Shown here: one piece after another, positions 1 to 7,320 of the stretch
Position numbering within the stretch: position 1 is the stretch's first letter
Layout of the letters: each line of letters opens with the position of its first letter
Assembly (NCBI GenBank): GCA_910584605.1
Contig: CAJUAW010000102.1
Span: forward strand, 1 to 10,353
DNA: 10,353 bases
Direction: 5' to 3'
Origin: an uncultured Oscillospiraceae bacterium
Lineage (GTDB): Bacteria > Bacillota_A > Clostridia > Oscillospirales > Oscillospiraceae
Translations under genes and position numbers: made by a program
Notes under the pieces: generated by a model
The model's input: the letters and a program-made list of their open reading frames with translations, nothing else
Told to the model about the DNA's origin: nothing
The model's database searches: none

Positions 1-244
1 TCTCAATGAGCTCAAGCCCGACCTGGTGCTCATGGACATCACCATGCCCAACAAGGACGGCCTGGAGGCTCTGAAGGAGATCCGTGCCGCTGATCCCGGC
101 GCCAATGTGGTCATGTGCTCCGCCATGGGCCAGGAGACCATGGTCATCGACGCGATCCGCTCCGGCGCCAAGGACTTTATTGTGAAGCCCTTTAAGCCTG
201 AGCGCGTGCTGAAGACCGTTACCTCCATTGTAGGCGAGCCCTGA
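1..244 (+). CDS. cheY: CheY chemotaxis response regulator, 5'-truncated by window edge
   Basis: This is the C-terminal two thirds of a single-domain receiver protein; the reading frame is open from base 2 and the start lies upstream of the window. The phosphoacceptor Asp sits in LMDITMP (codon 35-37), followed by the NKDG turn. The conserved switch Ser lies in VVMCSAMG, and the conserved Lys of the KPF motif is at codon 185-187. No output domain follows: the protein ends in the last receiver helix (TSIVGEP). Phosphorylated by CheA, CheY binds the flagellar motor switch (FliM/FliY) to change rotation. Its position immediately before fliO matches the B. subtilis order fliY-cheY-fliZ(fliO)-fliP, which supports CheY over a generic receiver protein. 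Its TGA stop shares its final A with the fliO ATG (TGATG), so the two are probably translationally coupled. Confidence 0.9.
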   Translation, partial: LNELKPDLVLMDITMPNKDGLEALKEIRAADPGANVVMCSAMGQETMVIDAIRSGAKDFIVKPFKPERVLKTVTSIVGEP

Positions 245-615
245 TGGAATATTGGTCCCAGATCCTCTCCGTCTTAGGTCTGCTGGCCGTCATTCTGCTG
301 GTGCTGGCGGGAGCGTGGTTCTTTACCCGCTGGGCCGGGCAGAATTTTGGCGGCAGCGGCCTGCTGATCCGGAGCGGCAGCCGCCTGCGGGTCCTGGACC
401 GGGTCATGCTTGGCCGGGACCAGGCTCTGCTGGTGGTGAAGGCCGGACAGCGGTATCTGCTGCTGGGCAGCACCCCCGCAGGGCTGACCTTGCTGGCGGA
501 GCTGAGCCAGGAGGAGGGAGAGAACTGGGACCCGCCCGCGTCCCCTGAGGGACCGGAGGCAAAACGTCCCCCAGATTTCCGCGCCCTGATGCAGCGGCTG
601 AGAGAGAAAAAATAA
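244..615 (+). CDS. fliO: FliO, flagellar type III export gate assembly protein
   Basis: A 123-residue protein with one N-terminal membrane span (about residues 7-27), a short loop, then the small FliO domain with the typical pattern LRVLDRVMLGRDQALLVVKAG and YLLLG (about 47-75). A Pro/Glu-rich stretch follows and the protein ends in a basic tail (LMQRLREKK). In the family, FliO is a bitopic membrane protein that helps assemble and stabilise the FliP ring of the export gate. Its length is close to enterobacterial FliO (about 120) and much shorter than B. subtilis FliZ, so there is no cleavable signal or long extracytoplasmic domain. The ATG overlaps the cheY stop by one base and has no strong Shine-Dalgarno of its own, suggesting coupled translation. 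fliP follows after 36 nt. FliO is poorly conserved, so the call leans on topology, the VLDR...LVVK pattern and its position before fliP. Confidence 0.9.
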   Translation: MEYWSQILSVLGLLAVILLVLAGAWFFTRWAGQNFGGSGLLIRSGSRLRVLDRVMLGRDQALLVVKAGQRYLLLGSTPAGLTLLAELSQEEGENWDPPASPEGPEAKRPPDFRALMQRLREKK

Positions 616-651
616 CCCGAAGTGCCGGTGAATGGATCGAGGTGAGGAAGG

Positions 652-1332
652 ATGCTGACCGACGCGCTGCTGAATGTAAATGTGAATGGTGACAGTGTGC
701 AGTCGCTGGAGATCCTGTTTCTGACCACTGTTCTGATGCTCCTGCCCTCGCTTATCATCATGATGACCTCCTTCACCCGGTATGTGGTGGTCTTCTCCTT
801 TCTGCGCAGCGCCATGGGTACCCAGCAGACCCCGCCGAACATGGTGCTGGTGGGCATGGCTCTGATCCTGACCCTGTTCACTATGAGTCCGACCCTGGCG
901 GCCATCAACGAGGAGGCATTTGTCCCCTATCAGGAGGAAGAGATCACCCAAATGGAGTTCTTCGAACGGGCTCAGGTGCCGCTGAAGCGGTTCATGGCCA
1001 GCTGGACGGAACTGGACAATGTGGGGCTGTACTGCACCATGTCCGGCTTGGACGCCCCGGAGACGAAGGAGGAGGTCCCCCAGCTTCCGCTGACGGTGGT
1101 CATACCGGCCTTTGTCACCAGCGAGCTGAAGCGGGCGTTTATCATCGGCTTTCTGCTGTATATCCCCTTTGTGCTGATTGACATGATCGTGGCCTCCACT
1201 CTGATGTCCATGGGCATGGTCATGCTGCCGCCATCCATGATCTCTACACCGTTTAAGCTGCTGCTGTTTATTTTGCTGGACGGATGGCAATTGCTGTTCT
1301 CCACCCTGGTGGCAGGCTTCACCATTGGGTAA
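652..1332 (+). CDS. fliP: FliP, flagellar type III export gate protein
   Basis: A 226-residue polytopic membrane protein; FliP forms the pentameric core of the FliP5Q4R1 export channel in the basal body. Diagnostic family stretches are present: MMTSFTRYVVVFSFLR (about 37-52), GTQQTPPNMVLVGMAL (56-71), IPAFVTSELKRAFIIGF (151-167), IPFVLIDMIVASTLMSMGM (171-189) and LPPSMISTPFKLLLFILLDGW (192-212). A strong AGGTGAGG ribosome site lies just upstream of the ATG. An in-frame TGA at 643-645 rules out a longer N-terminus, so this FliP has no cleavable signal peptide, like B. subtilis FliP (about 221 residues) and unlike enterobacterial FliP. Its TAA stop is built into the fliQ ribosome-binding site, tying the two together. 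Confidence 0.98.
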   Translation: MLTDALLNVNVNGDSVQSLEILFLTTVLMLLPSLIIMMTSFTRYVVVFSFLRSAMGTQQTPPNMVLVGMALILTLFTMSPTLAAINEEAFVPYQEEEITQMEFFERAQVPLKRFMASWTELDNVGLYCTMSGLDAPETKEEVPQLPLTVVIPAFVTSELKRAFIIGFLLYIPFVLIDMIVASTLMSMGMVMLPPSMISTPFKLLLFILLDGWQLLFSTLVAGFTIG

Positions 1333-1336
1333 GGAG
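1330..1336 (+). promoter_or_regulatory. Ribosome-binding site of fliQ overlapping the fliP stop codon
   Basis: TAAGGAGG contains the fliP TAA stop and a near-consensus AAGGAGG Shine-Dalgarno, placed about 5 nt before the fliQ ATG at 1342. Ribosomes ending fliP therefore stop on the fliQ initiation site, which favours balanced synthesis of two subunits of the same gate complex. Confidence 0.75.
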
Positions 1337-1341
1337 GAAAC

Positions 1342-1605
1342 ATGGATACAAGCATGATCACACAAGTCCTGCGGGAGGGAATATGGGTCGCCATCAAGCT
1401 GGGCGGGCCCATGCTGATCCTGAGTATGATGGTGGGCGTATTGATCGCCATCTTCCAGGCAGTTACCCAGATCCATGAACAGACTTTGGGTTTTATCTTT
1501 AAGCTGACGGTGGTTATCCTGGTCCTCCTGGTTGGAGGGGGCTGGATGATGGAGACCCTTCTGGACTACGCGAAGAGTATCTTCACCCTGATGGCCACCC
1601 GCTAG
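1342..1605 (+). CDS. fliQ: FliQ, flagellar type III export gate protein
   Basis: An 87-residue protein with two membrane spans (about 17-39 and 52-76) joined by the conserved loop FQAVTQIHEQTLGFIFKL (about 38-55), which is diagnostic for FliQ. Family length is about 89. FliQ subunits wrap the FliP5R1 core to complete the export channel in the cytoplasmic membrane. The start is well supported by the AAGGAGG site five bases upstream, and fliR follows after 17 nt. Nothing is unusual in the sequence. Confidence 0.97.
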   Translation: MDTSMITQVLREGIWVAIKLGGPMLILSMMVGVLIAIFQAVTQIHEQTLGFIFKLTVVILVLLVGGGWMMETLLDYAKSIFTLMATR

Positions 1606-1622
1606 GGGAGAGGAGGACTTTC

Positions 1623-2387
1623 GTGGACTGGAATGCGCTCACCCTCTTTCTGATGATCACCGGCCGGATGACCGGCATGATCGTATTCAATCCCCTGTTA
1701 GGGCGGCGGGGCGTCCCCGGTCTGGTCAAGGGGGGACTCGCCCTGCTGTTGTCTATCAGCGTCTACGCGATCACGCCCTCTGGACCGGAGATGCCGGCCA
1801 CGGTGCTGGGCCTGGCCCTGACCTTTCTGATGGAGCTGTTTTTGGGCTATGTGCTGGGCCTGGTGGTCAATATTTTCTTCTATATCCCCATCATGGCGGG
1901 TTCCGTTATCGATATGCAGATGGGCCTGTCTATGGCGTCCACCTACGATCCGGCCTCGGGCATCCAGGTGACGGTCACCTCTACATTTTTCAATCTCCTG
2001 ATGTCCCTGCTGTTTTTCGCGGCCAATGGCCACCATACTCTGATCCGCATCTTTGCCAGCTCCGGACTGGTGGTCCCCTTTGGCGCTGTGGCGCTGGGGG
2101 AGACCTTCTACGCAGGGATAATCCAGATCTTTTTGGACTGCACCATCCTGGGCGTCAAGCTGGCCATGCCGATCCTGGCGGCGGAACTGATGGGTCAGGT
2201 GGGTATGGGCATTTTGATGAAGGCCATTCCCCAGATCAATGTGTTTGCCATCAATATTGAGCTGAAGGTCATCATTGGTCTGGTGATGCTGCTGATCCTG
2301 CTGGTCCCCATCAGCGGGTTCCTGCTGGACGCAGAGGTGGAAATGCTGCTGGCGGTCCAGCGTGTGCTGCCCCTGATGTCGGGCTGA
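1623..2387 (+). CDS. fliR: FliR, flagellar type III export gate protein (GTG start)
   Basis: A 254-residue polytopic membrane protein of normal FliR length, the single-copy subunit that closes the FliP/FliQ/FliR helical gate. Family features include FNPLLGRRGVPGLVKGG near residues 22-38, the GSVIDMQMGLSMASTYDP region around 97-115, FFAANGHHTLI around 137-147, and a hydrophobic C-terminal region. The GTG start is chosen because AGGAGG (1611-1616) lies six bases before it and translation from there gives the expected N-terminus MDWNALTLFLMITGRMTGM. FliR and FlhB are separate here, with a 38-nt gap, whereas some clostridia such as C. difficile carry a fused FliR-FlhB. Confidence 0.97.
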   Translation: MDWNALTLFLMITGRMTGMIVFNPLLGRRGVPGLVKGGLALLLSISVYAITPSGPEMPATVLGLALTFLMELFLGYVLGLVVNIFFYIPIMAGSVIDMQMGLSMASTYDPASGIQVTVTSTFFNLLMSLLFFAANGHHTLIRIFASSGLVVPFGAVALGETFYAGIIQIFLDCTILGVKLAMPILAAELMGQVGMGILMKAIPQINVFAINIELKVIIGLVMLLILLVPISGFLLDAEVEMLLAVQRVLPLMSG

Positions 2388-2425
2388 ACAAACGGGAAAA
2401 CGGCTGACAAAGGGGGGATCATTCC

Positions 2426-3490
2426 ATGGCCGGCGACTCCAAGACCGAAAAGGCAACGCCAAAACGACGGCGGGACGAACGAAAAAAAGGCAACGTCCTG
2501 ATGAGCAAGGATGCCGTCGCTGTGGCGACCCTGGTGGGCAGCCTGTTTATGATCCAAACCATGGGCGGTGTTTTCGTATCCCGGATGCACGCGTTGCTGA
2601 ACCTCTGCTTTTCCTACATGGCGTCCGGCAGCTCGGTGATCCCGGCCAATATCCTGAATGACCTGCTCAAAACGGTGATTGTGACCTTTGTGGTGATCGC
2701 CGGGCCGTTTTTGGCGGTCACCGCGATCCTGGCCATAGGCGTCACCTTCTTCCAAACCAAAATGCTGGTGGCAGGGGAGTCGATCAAGCCAAAATTCAGC
2801 CGCCTCAACCCCCTGCAGGGCTTAAAACGGCTGTTTTCCCTGCGCAGCGTGATCGAAGCGCTGAAGGGCATTTTAAAGATCTCGATTCTGCTGATACTCA
2901 TCTACAACTATTTCAGTCGTGTGGCCCTGAGCTTCAGCCGCTTTTTGGATATGAGCCTGAGTCAGTCCTGTTCCATCCTGTTTCAGGACATTATGACGCT
3001 GGTGATCCAGATTGCGGTGGCCTTTGCCGCGCTGGCCTTCTTTGATTACCTGTACCAGTGGTGGGACTACGAGCGGCAGCTGAAAATGTCCAAACAGGAG
3101 ATCAAAGAGGAGTATAAACAGACCGAAGGCGATCCCCAGGTCAAGGGCAAGATCAAGCAGATCCAGCGGCAGAGGGCCCAGCAGCGCATGATGCAGCAGG
3201 TGCCTGGAGCCGACGTGGTCATCCGAAACCCCACCCACTTCGCCGTAGCCCTGCGCTACCACGAGGAGGAGGACAACGCCCCCAAGGTGCTGGCTAAGGG
3301 AATGGATGAACTGGCTCTGCGCATTGTCAAGGTGGCCGAGGAGAACGGTGTCCACGTGGTGGAGAACGTCCCTCTGGCCCGAACGCTGTACGCCTCTGTG
3401 GACATCGACCGGGAGATCCCTCCCGAACTCTACGGTGCGGTGGCCGAGGTGCTGGTCTACGTCATGAAGCTGGATAAAAAGCTTCCCTAA
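2426..3490 (+). CDS. flhB: FlhB, flagellar export gate and substrate-specificity switch protein
   Basis: A 354-residue protein, typical FlhB length. It begins with the family N-terminus GDSKTEKATPKRRRDERKKGNV, followed by four membrane spans (roughly 30-52, 83-110, 140-165 and 185-210) and a charged cytoplasmic linker (about 213-255). The C-terminal cytoplasmic domain contains the autocleavage motif NPTH at residues 268-271 (Asn codon 3227-3229). In the family, FlhB cleaves itself between this Asn and Pro, and the cleaved domain switches export from rod/hook to filament substrates. Downstream conserved blocks HFAVALRY, APKVLAKG and VPLARTLY are intact, so the protein looks functional. The ATG is preceded by a G-rich AAAGGGGGG ribosome site. 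A 70-nt gap, the longest in the operon, separates it from flhA. Confidence 0.98.
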   Translation: MAGDSKTEKATPKRRRDERKKGNVLMSKDAVAVATLVGSLFMIQTMGGVFVSRMHALLNLCFSYMASGSSVIPANILNDLLKTVIVTFVVIAGPFLAVTAILAIGVTFFQTKMLVAGESIKPKFSRLNPLQGLKRLFSLRSVIEALKGILKISILLILIYNYFSRVALSFSRFLDMSLSQSCSILFQDIMTLVIQIAVAFAALAFFDYLYQWWDYERQLKMSKQEIKEEYKQTEGDPQVKGKIKQIQRQRAQQRMMQQVPGADVVIRNPTHFAVALRYHEEEDNAPKVLAKGMDELALRIVKVAEENGVHVVENVPLARTLYASVDIDREIPPELYGAVAEVLVYVMKLDKKLP

Positions 3491-3504
3491 CATTGCAAAT
3501 CAGG

Positions 3505-3522
3505 CCCGAATTTTTGGGTTTT
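3505..3522 (+). promoter_or_regulatory. Weak hairpin followed by a short T run in the flhB-flhA gap
   Basis: CCCGA and TTGGG (one G-U pair) can pair around a loop of four bases, and the 3' arm is followed by TTTTC. The stem is short and weak, and the essential operon continues downstream, so this is at most a leaky attenuation or RNA-processing site. It may simply reflect the AT-rich spacer. Confidence 0.2.
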
Positions 3523-3525
3523 CAC

Positions 3526-3551
3526 ATAAAAAGGAACAATAAAAAGGAAAG
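3526..3551 (+). repeat. Tandem 13-nt direct repeat carrying two ribosome-binding sites before flhA
   Basis: ATAAAAAGGAACA (3526-3538) is followed directly by ATAAAAAGGAAAG (3539-3551); 11 of 13 bases match and they abut. Each copy carries an AAAGGA-type Shine-Dalgarno core. Only the second copy is correctly spaced for the flhA ATG at 3561. The first copy would be about 24 nt away and may act as a standby site or be a simple slippage duplication. Confidence 0.6.
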
Positions 3552-3560
3552 GATGACACC

Positions 3561-5681
3561 ATGCGGCGAATTTTTCAAAACAGCATAGCACTTCTCGTGG
3601 TGGTCATTGTCCTCTTCCTGATCGTCCCCCTTCCTCCGGCGCTGCTGGACATTCTGATCATTACCAATATCTCCCTGTCCATCGTGATTCTGATGGTCAC
3701 CATGACCATCTCCGAGGCGCTGGAGTTCTCCATTTTCCCCTCCCTGCTGCTGATTACCACCCTGTTCCGGCTGGGCCTGAATGTGTCCACTACCCGGTCC
3801 ATTCTGGGCTTTGACGGCAGCACCTCCTCCCCCGGCACACAGGTGATCCAGACCTTTGGCGAGATGATCACCCAGGGCAATATCGTGCTGGGCGTCATTA
3901 TCTTCTTTATTATCGTGCTGGTGCAGTTTATCGTCATCACCAAGGGCGCGGAGCGCGTGGCCGAGGTGGCTGCCCGCTTCACTCTGGACGCCATGCCCGG
4001 CAAGCAGATGGCTATCGACGCCGACCTGTCCTCCGGCCTGATCGACGAGCAGCAGGCCCGGGAGCGCCGGAGCAAGATCCAGCGGGAGGCGGACTTCTAC
4101 GGTGCCATGGACGGCGCGACCAAGATCGTCAAAGGCGACGCCATCATGTCGCTGATCATCACGGCAGTCAACCTGATTGGCGGCATCATTATTGGCTCCC
4201 TCAACGGCATTGGGGACCTGGGCACGGTGGCCCAGACCTACTCCATCGCCACCATCGGCGACGGCCTGGTGTCTCAGCTGCCCGCCCTGATGATCTCCAC
4301 TGCCACCGGCATGATCGTCACCCGTTCGGTGTCTGACGGCAGCTTGAACACGGACGTCATCAACCAGTTTGCCCGTCAGCCCAGAGCTATCCTTACCGCC
4401 GGCGCAGTGCTGATCATCCTGGGCATCATTCCGGGTACCCCCACCGTCCCTCTGCTCATCGTGGGCGTGGGCCTGGCTGTGCTGGGCTACCTGATGAGCG
4501 GACGCATCGAGCGGAAGGAGGCCGCTGAGCTGGTCCAGACAGACGAGCCGGCGGAGGCGGATATGACGGCCGCTCCCAGCGAGACCGACTACTACAAGGA
4601 TATCAACAACGTATACGGGCTGCTCAATGTGGACCCCATTGAAATGGAATTCGGCTACAGCCTGATCTCTCTGGTGGACGAGAGCAGCGGCGGCAAGCTG
4701 ATCAGCCGCATCGTGATCTTCCGCCGCCAGTATGCCCAGGATATGGGTTTCGTCATCCCCTCCATCCGCCTGCACGACTCCTCCGCGCTGGGCACCAATC
4801 AGTATGTGGTCAAGATCAAGGGCGAGGAGGTGGCCCGAGGCGAGATTCTGGTGGATTACTACCTGGCTTTGGAGCCGGTTAACCCCGCTGGCGAGATTGA
4901 CGGCATCGAGACCATCGAGCCCGCCTACGGCATCCCCTCCCGGTGGATTCTCCCCGAAAACAAGGAGATGGCGGAGATCTACGGCTACACCGTCATCGAC
5001 CCCCTGTCCGTGATGCAGACCCACCTGTCCGAGGTGGTCCGCCGTCACGCCTACGAGCTGCTGGGCCGGGCGGAAGTGATCCAGCTGGTGGAGAACCTGA
5101 AAAAGACCGCCCCCGAGCTGGTGGAGGAGGCCATTCCCAATGTGCTGTCCTACGCCAATCTGGAGCGCATCCTCCGCAATCTGTTGAAGGAGGGGGTCCC
5201 CATCCGGGACCTGGCCACCATCCTGGAGACTGCGGTGGACTCCCTGATGACCACCAAGGATATTGACATGGTGTGCGAGAACATCCGTGTGGCGCTCAGC
5301 CGCACAATCACCCGCCGCTTCTGTGAGCACGGCCAGCTCCGGGTGGTCACCCTGGACGCCGAGGTAGAGAAGCGGGTCATCAGCTCCCTCAGCAAGAACG
5401 AGCAGGGCATCTATCTGGCCATGGGTCCGGACCTGATGCAGGGTATCGTCACCCAGCTGGGCGACTACCTGAAAAAATTCAACGACCTCTCCCAGACCCC
5501 CATCGTCCTCACCAGTCAGGTCATCCGGATCTACCTCAGCCGGATGCTGTCCCAGTTCTATCCCAGCGTCTACGTCCTCTCCTTCAACGAGATCACCAGC
5601 GACGTGCAGATCCAGTCTCTGGGCAACATCACCTTGGACAAAGCGCAGGTGCGGCCTGAGCGAAAGGCGGCCGCGGTATGA
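3561..5681 (+). CDS. flhA: FlhA, flagellar type III export gate protein
   Basis: A 706-residue member of the FHIPEP family, close to the usual length of about 690. The N-terminal half holds around eight membrane spans. Conserved stretches include LEFSIFPSLLLITTLFRLGLNVSTTRSIL (about 54-82) and the FHIPEP signature region RFTLDAMPGKQMAIDADL (139-156), followed by IDEQQARERR and EADFYGAMDGATKIVKGDAI. A charged linker (about 313-340) leads into the cytoplasmic domain (from about 345 to the end), which in the family forms a nonameric ring that docks chaperone-substrate complexes and couples proton flow to export. The ATG has an AGGAAAGGA ribosome site about nine bases upstream. The last codon overlaps the sigma-factor start (ATGA). 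flhF and flhG, which follow flhA in B. subtilis and C. difficile, are not here. Confidence 0.98.
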   Translation: MRRIFQNSIALLVVVIVLFLIVPLPPALLDILIITNISLSIVILMVTMTISEALEFSIFPSLLLITTLFRLGLNVSTTRSILGFDGSTSSPGTQVIQTFGEMITQGNIVLGVIIFFIIVLVQFIVITKGAERVAEVAARFTLDAMPGKQMAIDADLSSGLIDEQQARERRSKIQREADFYGAMDGATKIVKGDAIMSLIITAVNLIGGIIIGSLNGIGDLGTVAQTYSIATIGDGLVSQLPALMISTATGMIVTRSVSDGSLNTDVINQFARQPRAILTAGAVLIILGIIPGTPTVPLLIVGVGLAVLGYLMSGRIERKEAAELVQTDEPAEADMTAAPSETDYYKDINNVYGLLNVDPIEMEFGYSLISLVDESSGGKLISRIVIFRRQYAQDMGFVIPSIRLHDSSALGTNQYVVKIKGEEVARGEILVDYYLALEPVNPAGEIDGIETIEPAYGIPSRWILPENKEMAEIYGYTVIDPLSVMQTHLSEVVRRHAYELLGRAEVIQLVENLKKTAPELVEEAIPNVLSYANLERILRNLLKEGVPIRDLATILETAVDSLMTTKDIDMVCENIRVALSRTITRRFCEHGQLRVVTLDAEVEKRVISSLSKNEQGIYLAMGPDLMQGIVTQLGDYLKKFNDLSQTPIVLTSQVIRIYLSRMLSQFYPSVYVLSFNEITSDVQIQSLGNITLDKAQVRPERKAAAV

Positions 5682-6499
5682 GCGGGGGAGCGGCGGTCTC
5701 CGGGCCGGAGAAGCTGACCTGGAGCCAGGAGGAGCTGGACGCGCTCACCACCGAGGAGCTGTTCCAGACCTATAAGCGCACCGGCAGCGAGGAGCTGAAG
5801 TGGGCTCTGGTGATGCGCTACATGGGGCTGGTGAAGACCATCGCCCTCCAGGTTCGGGGGGTATACAGCAGCTTCGCCCAGGTGGACGACATCGTGAATG
5901 AGGGCCTGATCACTCTGGCTGGAGCGGTGGATAAGTTCGACCCGGACAAGGGCATCAAGTTTGAGACCTATGTCTCCAAGCGCATCCGGGGGGCGGTGAT
6001 CGATCTGGCCAGGCGGCAGGACTGGGTGCCGCGCAGTGTGCGGCGGAAGGCCCGGGACATCGACCAGGCCAGCAGCGAGCTGTTCTCCGAGCTGGGGCGC
6101 TACCCCACCGACCGGGAGATGGCCCAGCGGCTGGGGGTGAGCCAGGACCAGTACCAGGAGGACCTGGCCAACTCCTCTATGTGCAACGTGCTCTCCCTGG
6201 ACGCCCTGTTTGAGGACCGGGAGCAGAACGGCGGCGCGGACGTGCCCGACGGCGGCTCGGACAGCCGGCCCGAGGACTCCATGCTCCGGCAGGAGCTGCT
6301 GGAGACGCTGACCAAGGCCATCGAGTCCCTGCGGGAAAATGAACAGACTGTCATTTCCCTCTACTACCACAAAAACCTCAGCATGAAGGAGATCGCCCAG
6401 GTGATGGAGGTCAGCGAGCCCCGTATCTCCCAGCTCCACTCCCGGGCCATCCAGAAGCTGAAGCTATATATGAACCAGTACATGACCGGCGGCAAGTGA
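5678..6499 (+). CDS. fliA: FliA/SigD-type flagellar sigma factor (sigma-28)
   Basis: A 273-residue group 3 sigma-70 family protein, also called sigD in Firmicutes. Region 2 spans about 44-113 (VMRYMGLVKTIA, VDDIVNEGLITLAGAVDKFDP, GIKFETYVSKRIRGAVIDLAR) and is followed by WVPRSVRRKARDI, a hallmark of the FliA/WhiG group. Region 3 covers about 120-170, an acidic linker with a Gly/Asp-rich patch about 180-200, and region 4 about 213-263 with the helix-turn-helix SMKEIAQVMEVSEPRISQLH. It directs RNA polymerase to late flagellar and chemotaxis promoters; its anti-sigma partner FlgM is not in the window. The ATG overlaps the flhA stop by four bases. Only a weak AAAGG lies upstream, at 5665-5669, so translation is probably coupled to flhA. 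No other in-frame start gives a complete region 2. SigD/FliA is preferred over sporulation or stress sigmas because of context and the VPRSVRRK motif. Confidence 0.95.
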   Translation: MSGGAAVSGPEKLTWSQEELDALTTEELFQTYKRTGSEELKWALVMRYMGLVKTIALQVRGVYSSFAQVDDIVNEGLITLAGAVDKFDPDKGIKFETYVSKRIRGAVIDLARRQDWVPRSVRRKARDIDQASSELFSELGRYPTDREMAQRLGVSQDQYQEDLANSSMCNVLSLDALFEDREQNGGADVPDGGSDSRPEDSMLRQELLETLTKAIESLRENEQTVISLYYHKNLSMKEIAQVMEVSEPRISQLHSRAIQKLKLYMNQYMTGGK

Positions 6500-6527
6500 C
6501 CCGCTTGGACGAGAGGAGTTTTGCGCA

Positions 6528-7283
6528 ATGATAAAGGGCTTTTACAACCTGACCTCCGGGATGCTGTCCCAGGGGCGGCGGCTGGACGTTGTGGCCAACA
6601 ACATGACCAACATATCCACCGCCGGCTTTAAGGCCGAGCATTATACCGACCGCACCTTTGACGAGGTGATGGCGGTGCGGGTGGGCAATCTGGATAAGTC
6701 CCACTACGAGGAGCTGCCCACCTATCAGGCCTATATTCTGGCGCCGGATCAGCTGTACACCGATTATACCCAGGGCGCCCCGGAGGAGACCAACCTTCCG
6801 CTGGACTTCTGCATCCTGGGCGAGGGCTTTTTCGCCATCCAGACGATGGACGGGGTGGCCTACACCAGAGCGGGCAGCTTCACGCTGGACAACGAGGGCT
6901 ACCTGTGCCTGTCCGAGCTGGGCTATGTACTGGACAACGAGGGGGAGCCCATCCAGTTGCCCACCGACAAGCTGAACGTGGATAAGCTGGGGAATCTTGC
7001 CACCGAGGACGGCGAGTATCTGGGCACCTTGGGCGTGTATATGTTTGACGACAACGGCGAGCTGGAGCGCACTCCCTACGGCCTTTTTACCGGCGACGGC
7101 GCACAGCTCAACGAGAATGCGACCATCCTTCAGAAGTATGTAGAGCGGTCCAATGTGGACATGGTGAAGGAAATGGTCAATATGATGTCCACCCAGCGGG
7201 CGCTCCAGAGCGCCGCGCAGATGAGCAAGATCTATGACGAAGTGATTACCCGGGTGGTCGGTGACATTGGCCGGATGCAATAA
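6528..7283 (+). CDS. flgF: FlgF/FlgG-family flagellar basal-body rod protein (FlhO/FlgG1-like)
   Basis: A 251-residue rod/hook family protein. The N-terminal flagellar motif (SGMLSQGRRLDVVANNMTNISTAGFK, about 10-35) and the C-terminal coiled segment (YVERSNVDMVKEMVNMMSTQRALQSAAQ, about 204-231) frame a central beta domain containing LGEGFFAIQTMDGVAYTRAGSF. The terminal segments form the helical D0 coiled coil of the rod. Such proteins are exported by the type III gate without a cleaved signal and polymerise into the rod. It is the first of two tandem paralogues, as with FlhO/FlhP in B. subtilis and FlgG1/FlgG in C. difficile, and assigning FlgF rather than a second FlgG rests on order and length only. 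GAGAGGAG lies upstream of the ATG at about ten bases' spacing. Confidence 0.85.
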   Translation: MIKGFYNLTSGMLSQGRRLDVVANNMTNISTAGFKAEHYTDRTFDEVMAVRVGNLDKSHYEELPTYQAYILAPDQLYTDYTQGAPEETNLPLDFCILGEGFFAIQTMDGVAYTRAGSFTLDNEGYLCLSELGYVLDNEGEPIQLPTDKLNVDKLGNLATEDGEYLGTLGVYMFDDNGELERTPYGLFTGDGAQLNENATILQKYVERSNVDMVKEMVNMMSTQRALQSAAQMSKIYDEVITRVVGDIGRMQ

Positions 7284-7320
7284 TCATCCTCCTCCCAGGG
7301 AAGAAAGGCGTGAGTGAGCT

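Noticed and set aside
643..651. Possible upstream extension of FliP adding a signal peptide
   Set aside because: An in-frame TGA at 643-645 blocks it, and B. subtilis FliP also lacks a signal peptide.
274..1476. Long antisense open frame spanning fliO, fliP and fliQ
   Set aside because: His/Gln-rich shadow of three clear membrane-protein genes, crossing their boundaries without any domain.
3522..5330. Long antisense open frame opposite flhA (about 600 codons), rich in His, Gln and Asp
   Set aside because: It mirrors the codon bias of flhA; composition is unnatural for a protein, there is no matching ribosome site, and FlhA is unambiguous on the other strand.
7288..7308. CCTCCTCCC followed by GGGAAGAAAGG, suggesting a hairpin hiding the flgG ribosome site
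   Set aside because: The arms are separated by only one base, too tight for the full stem, and the remaining pairing is trivial.
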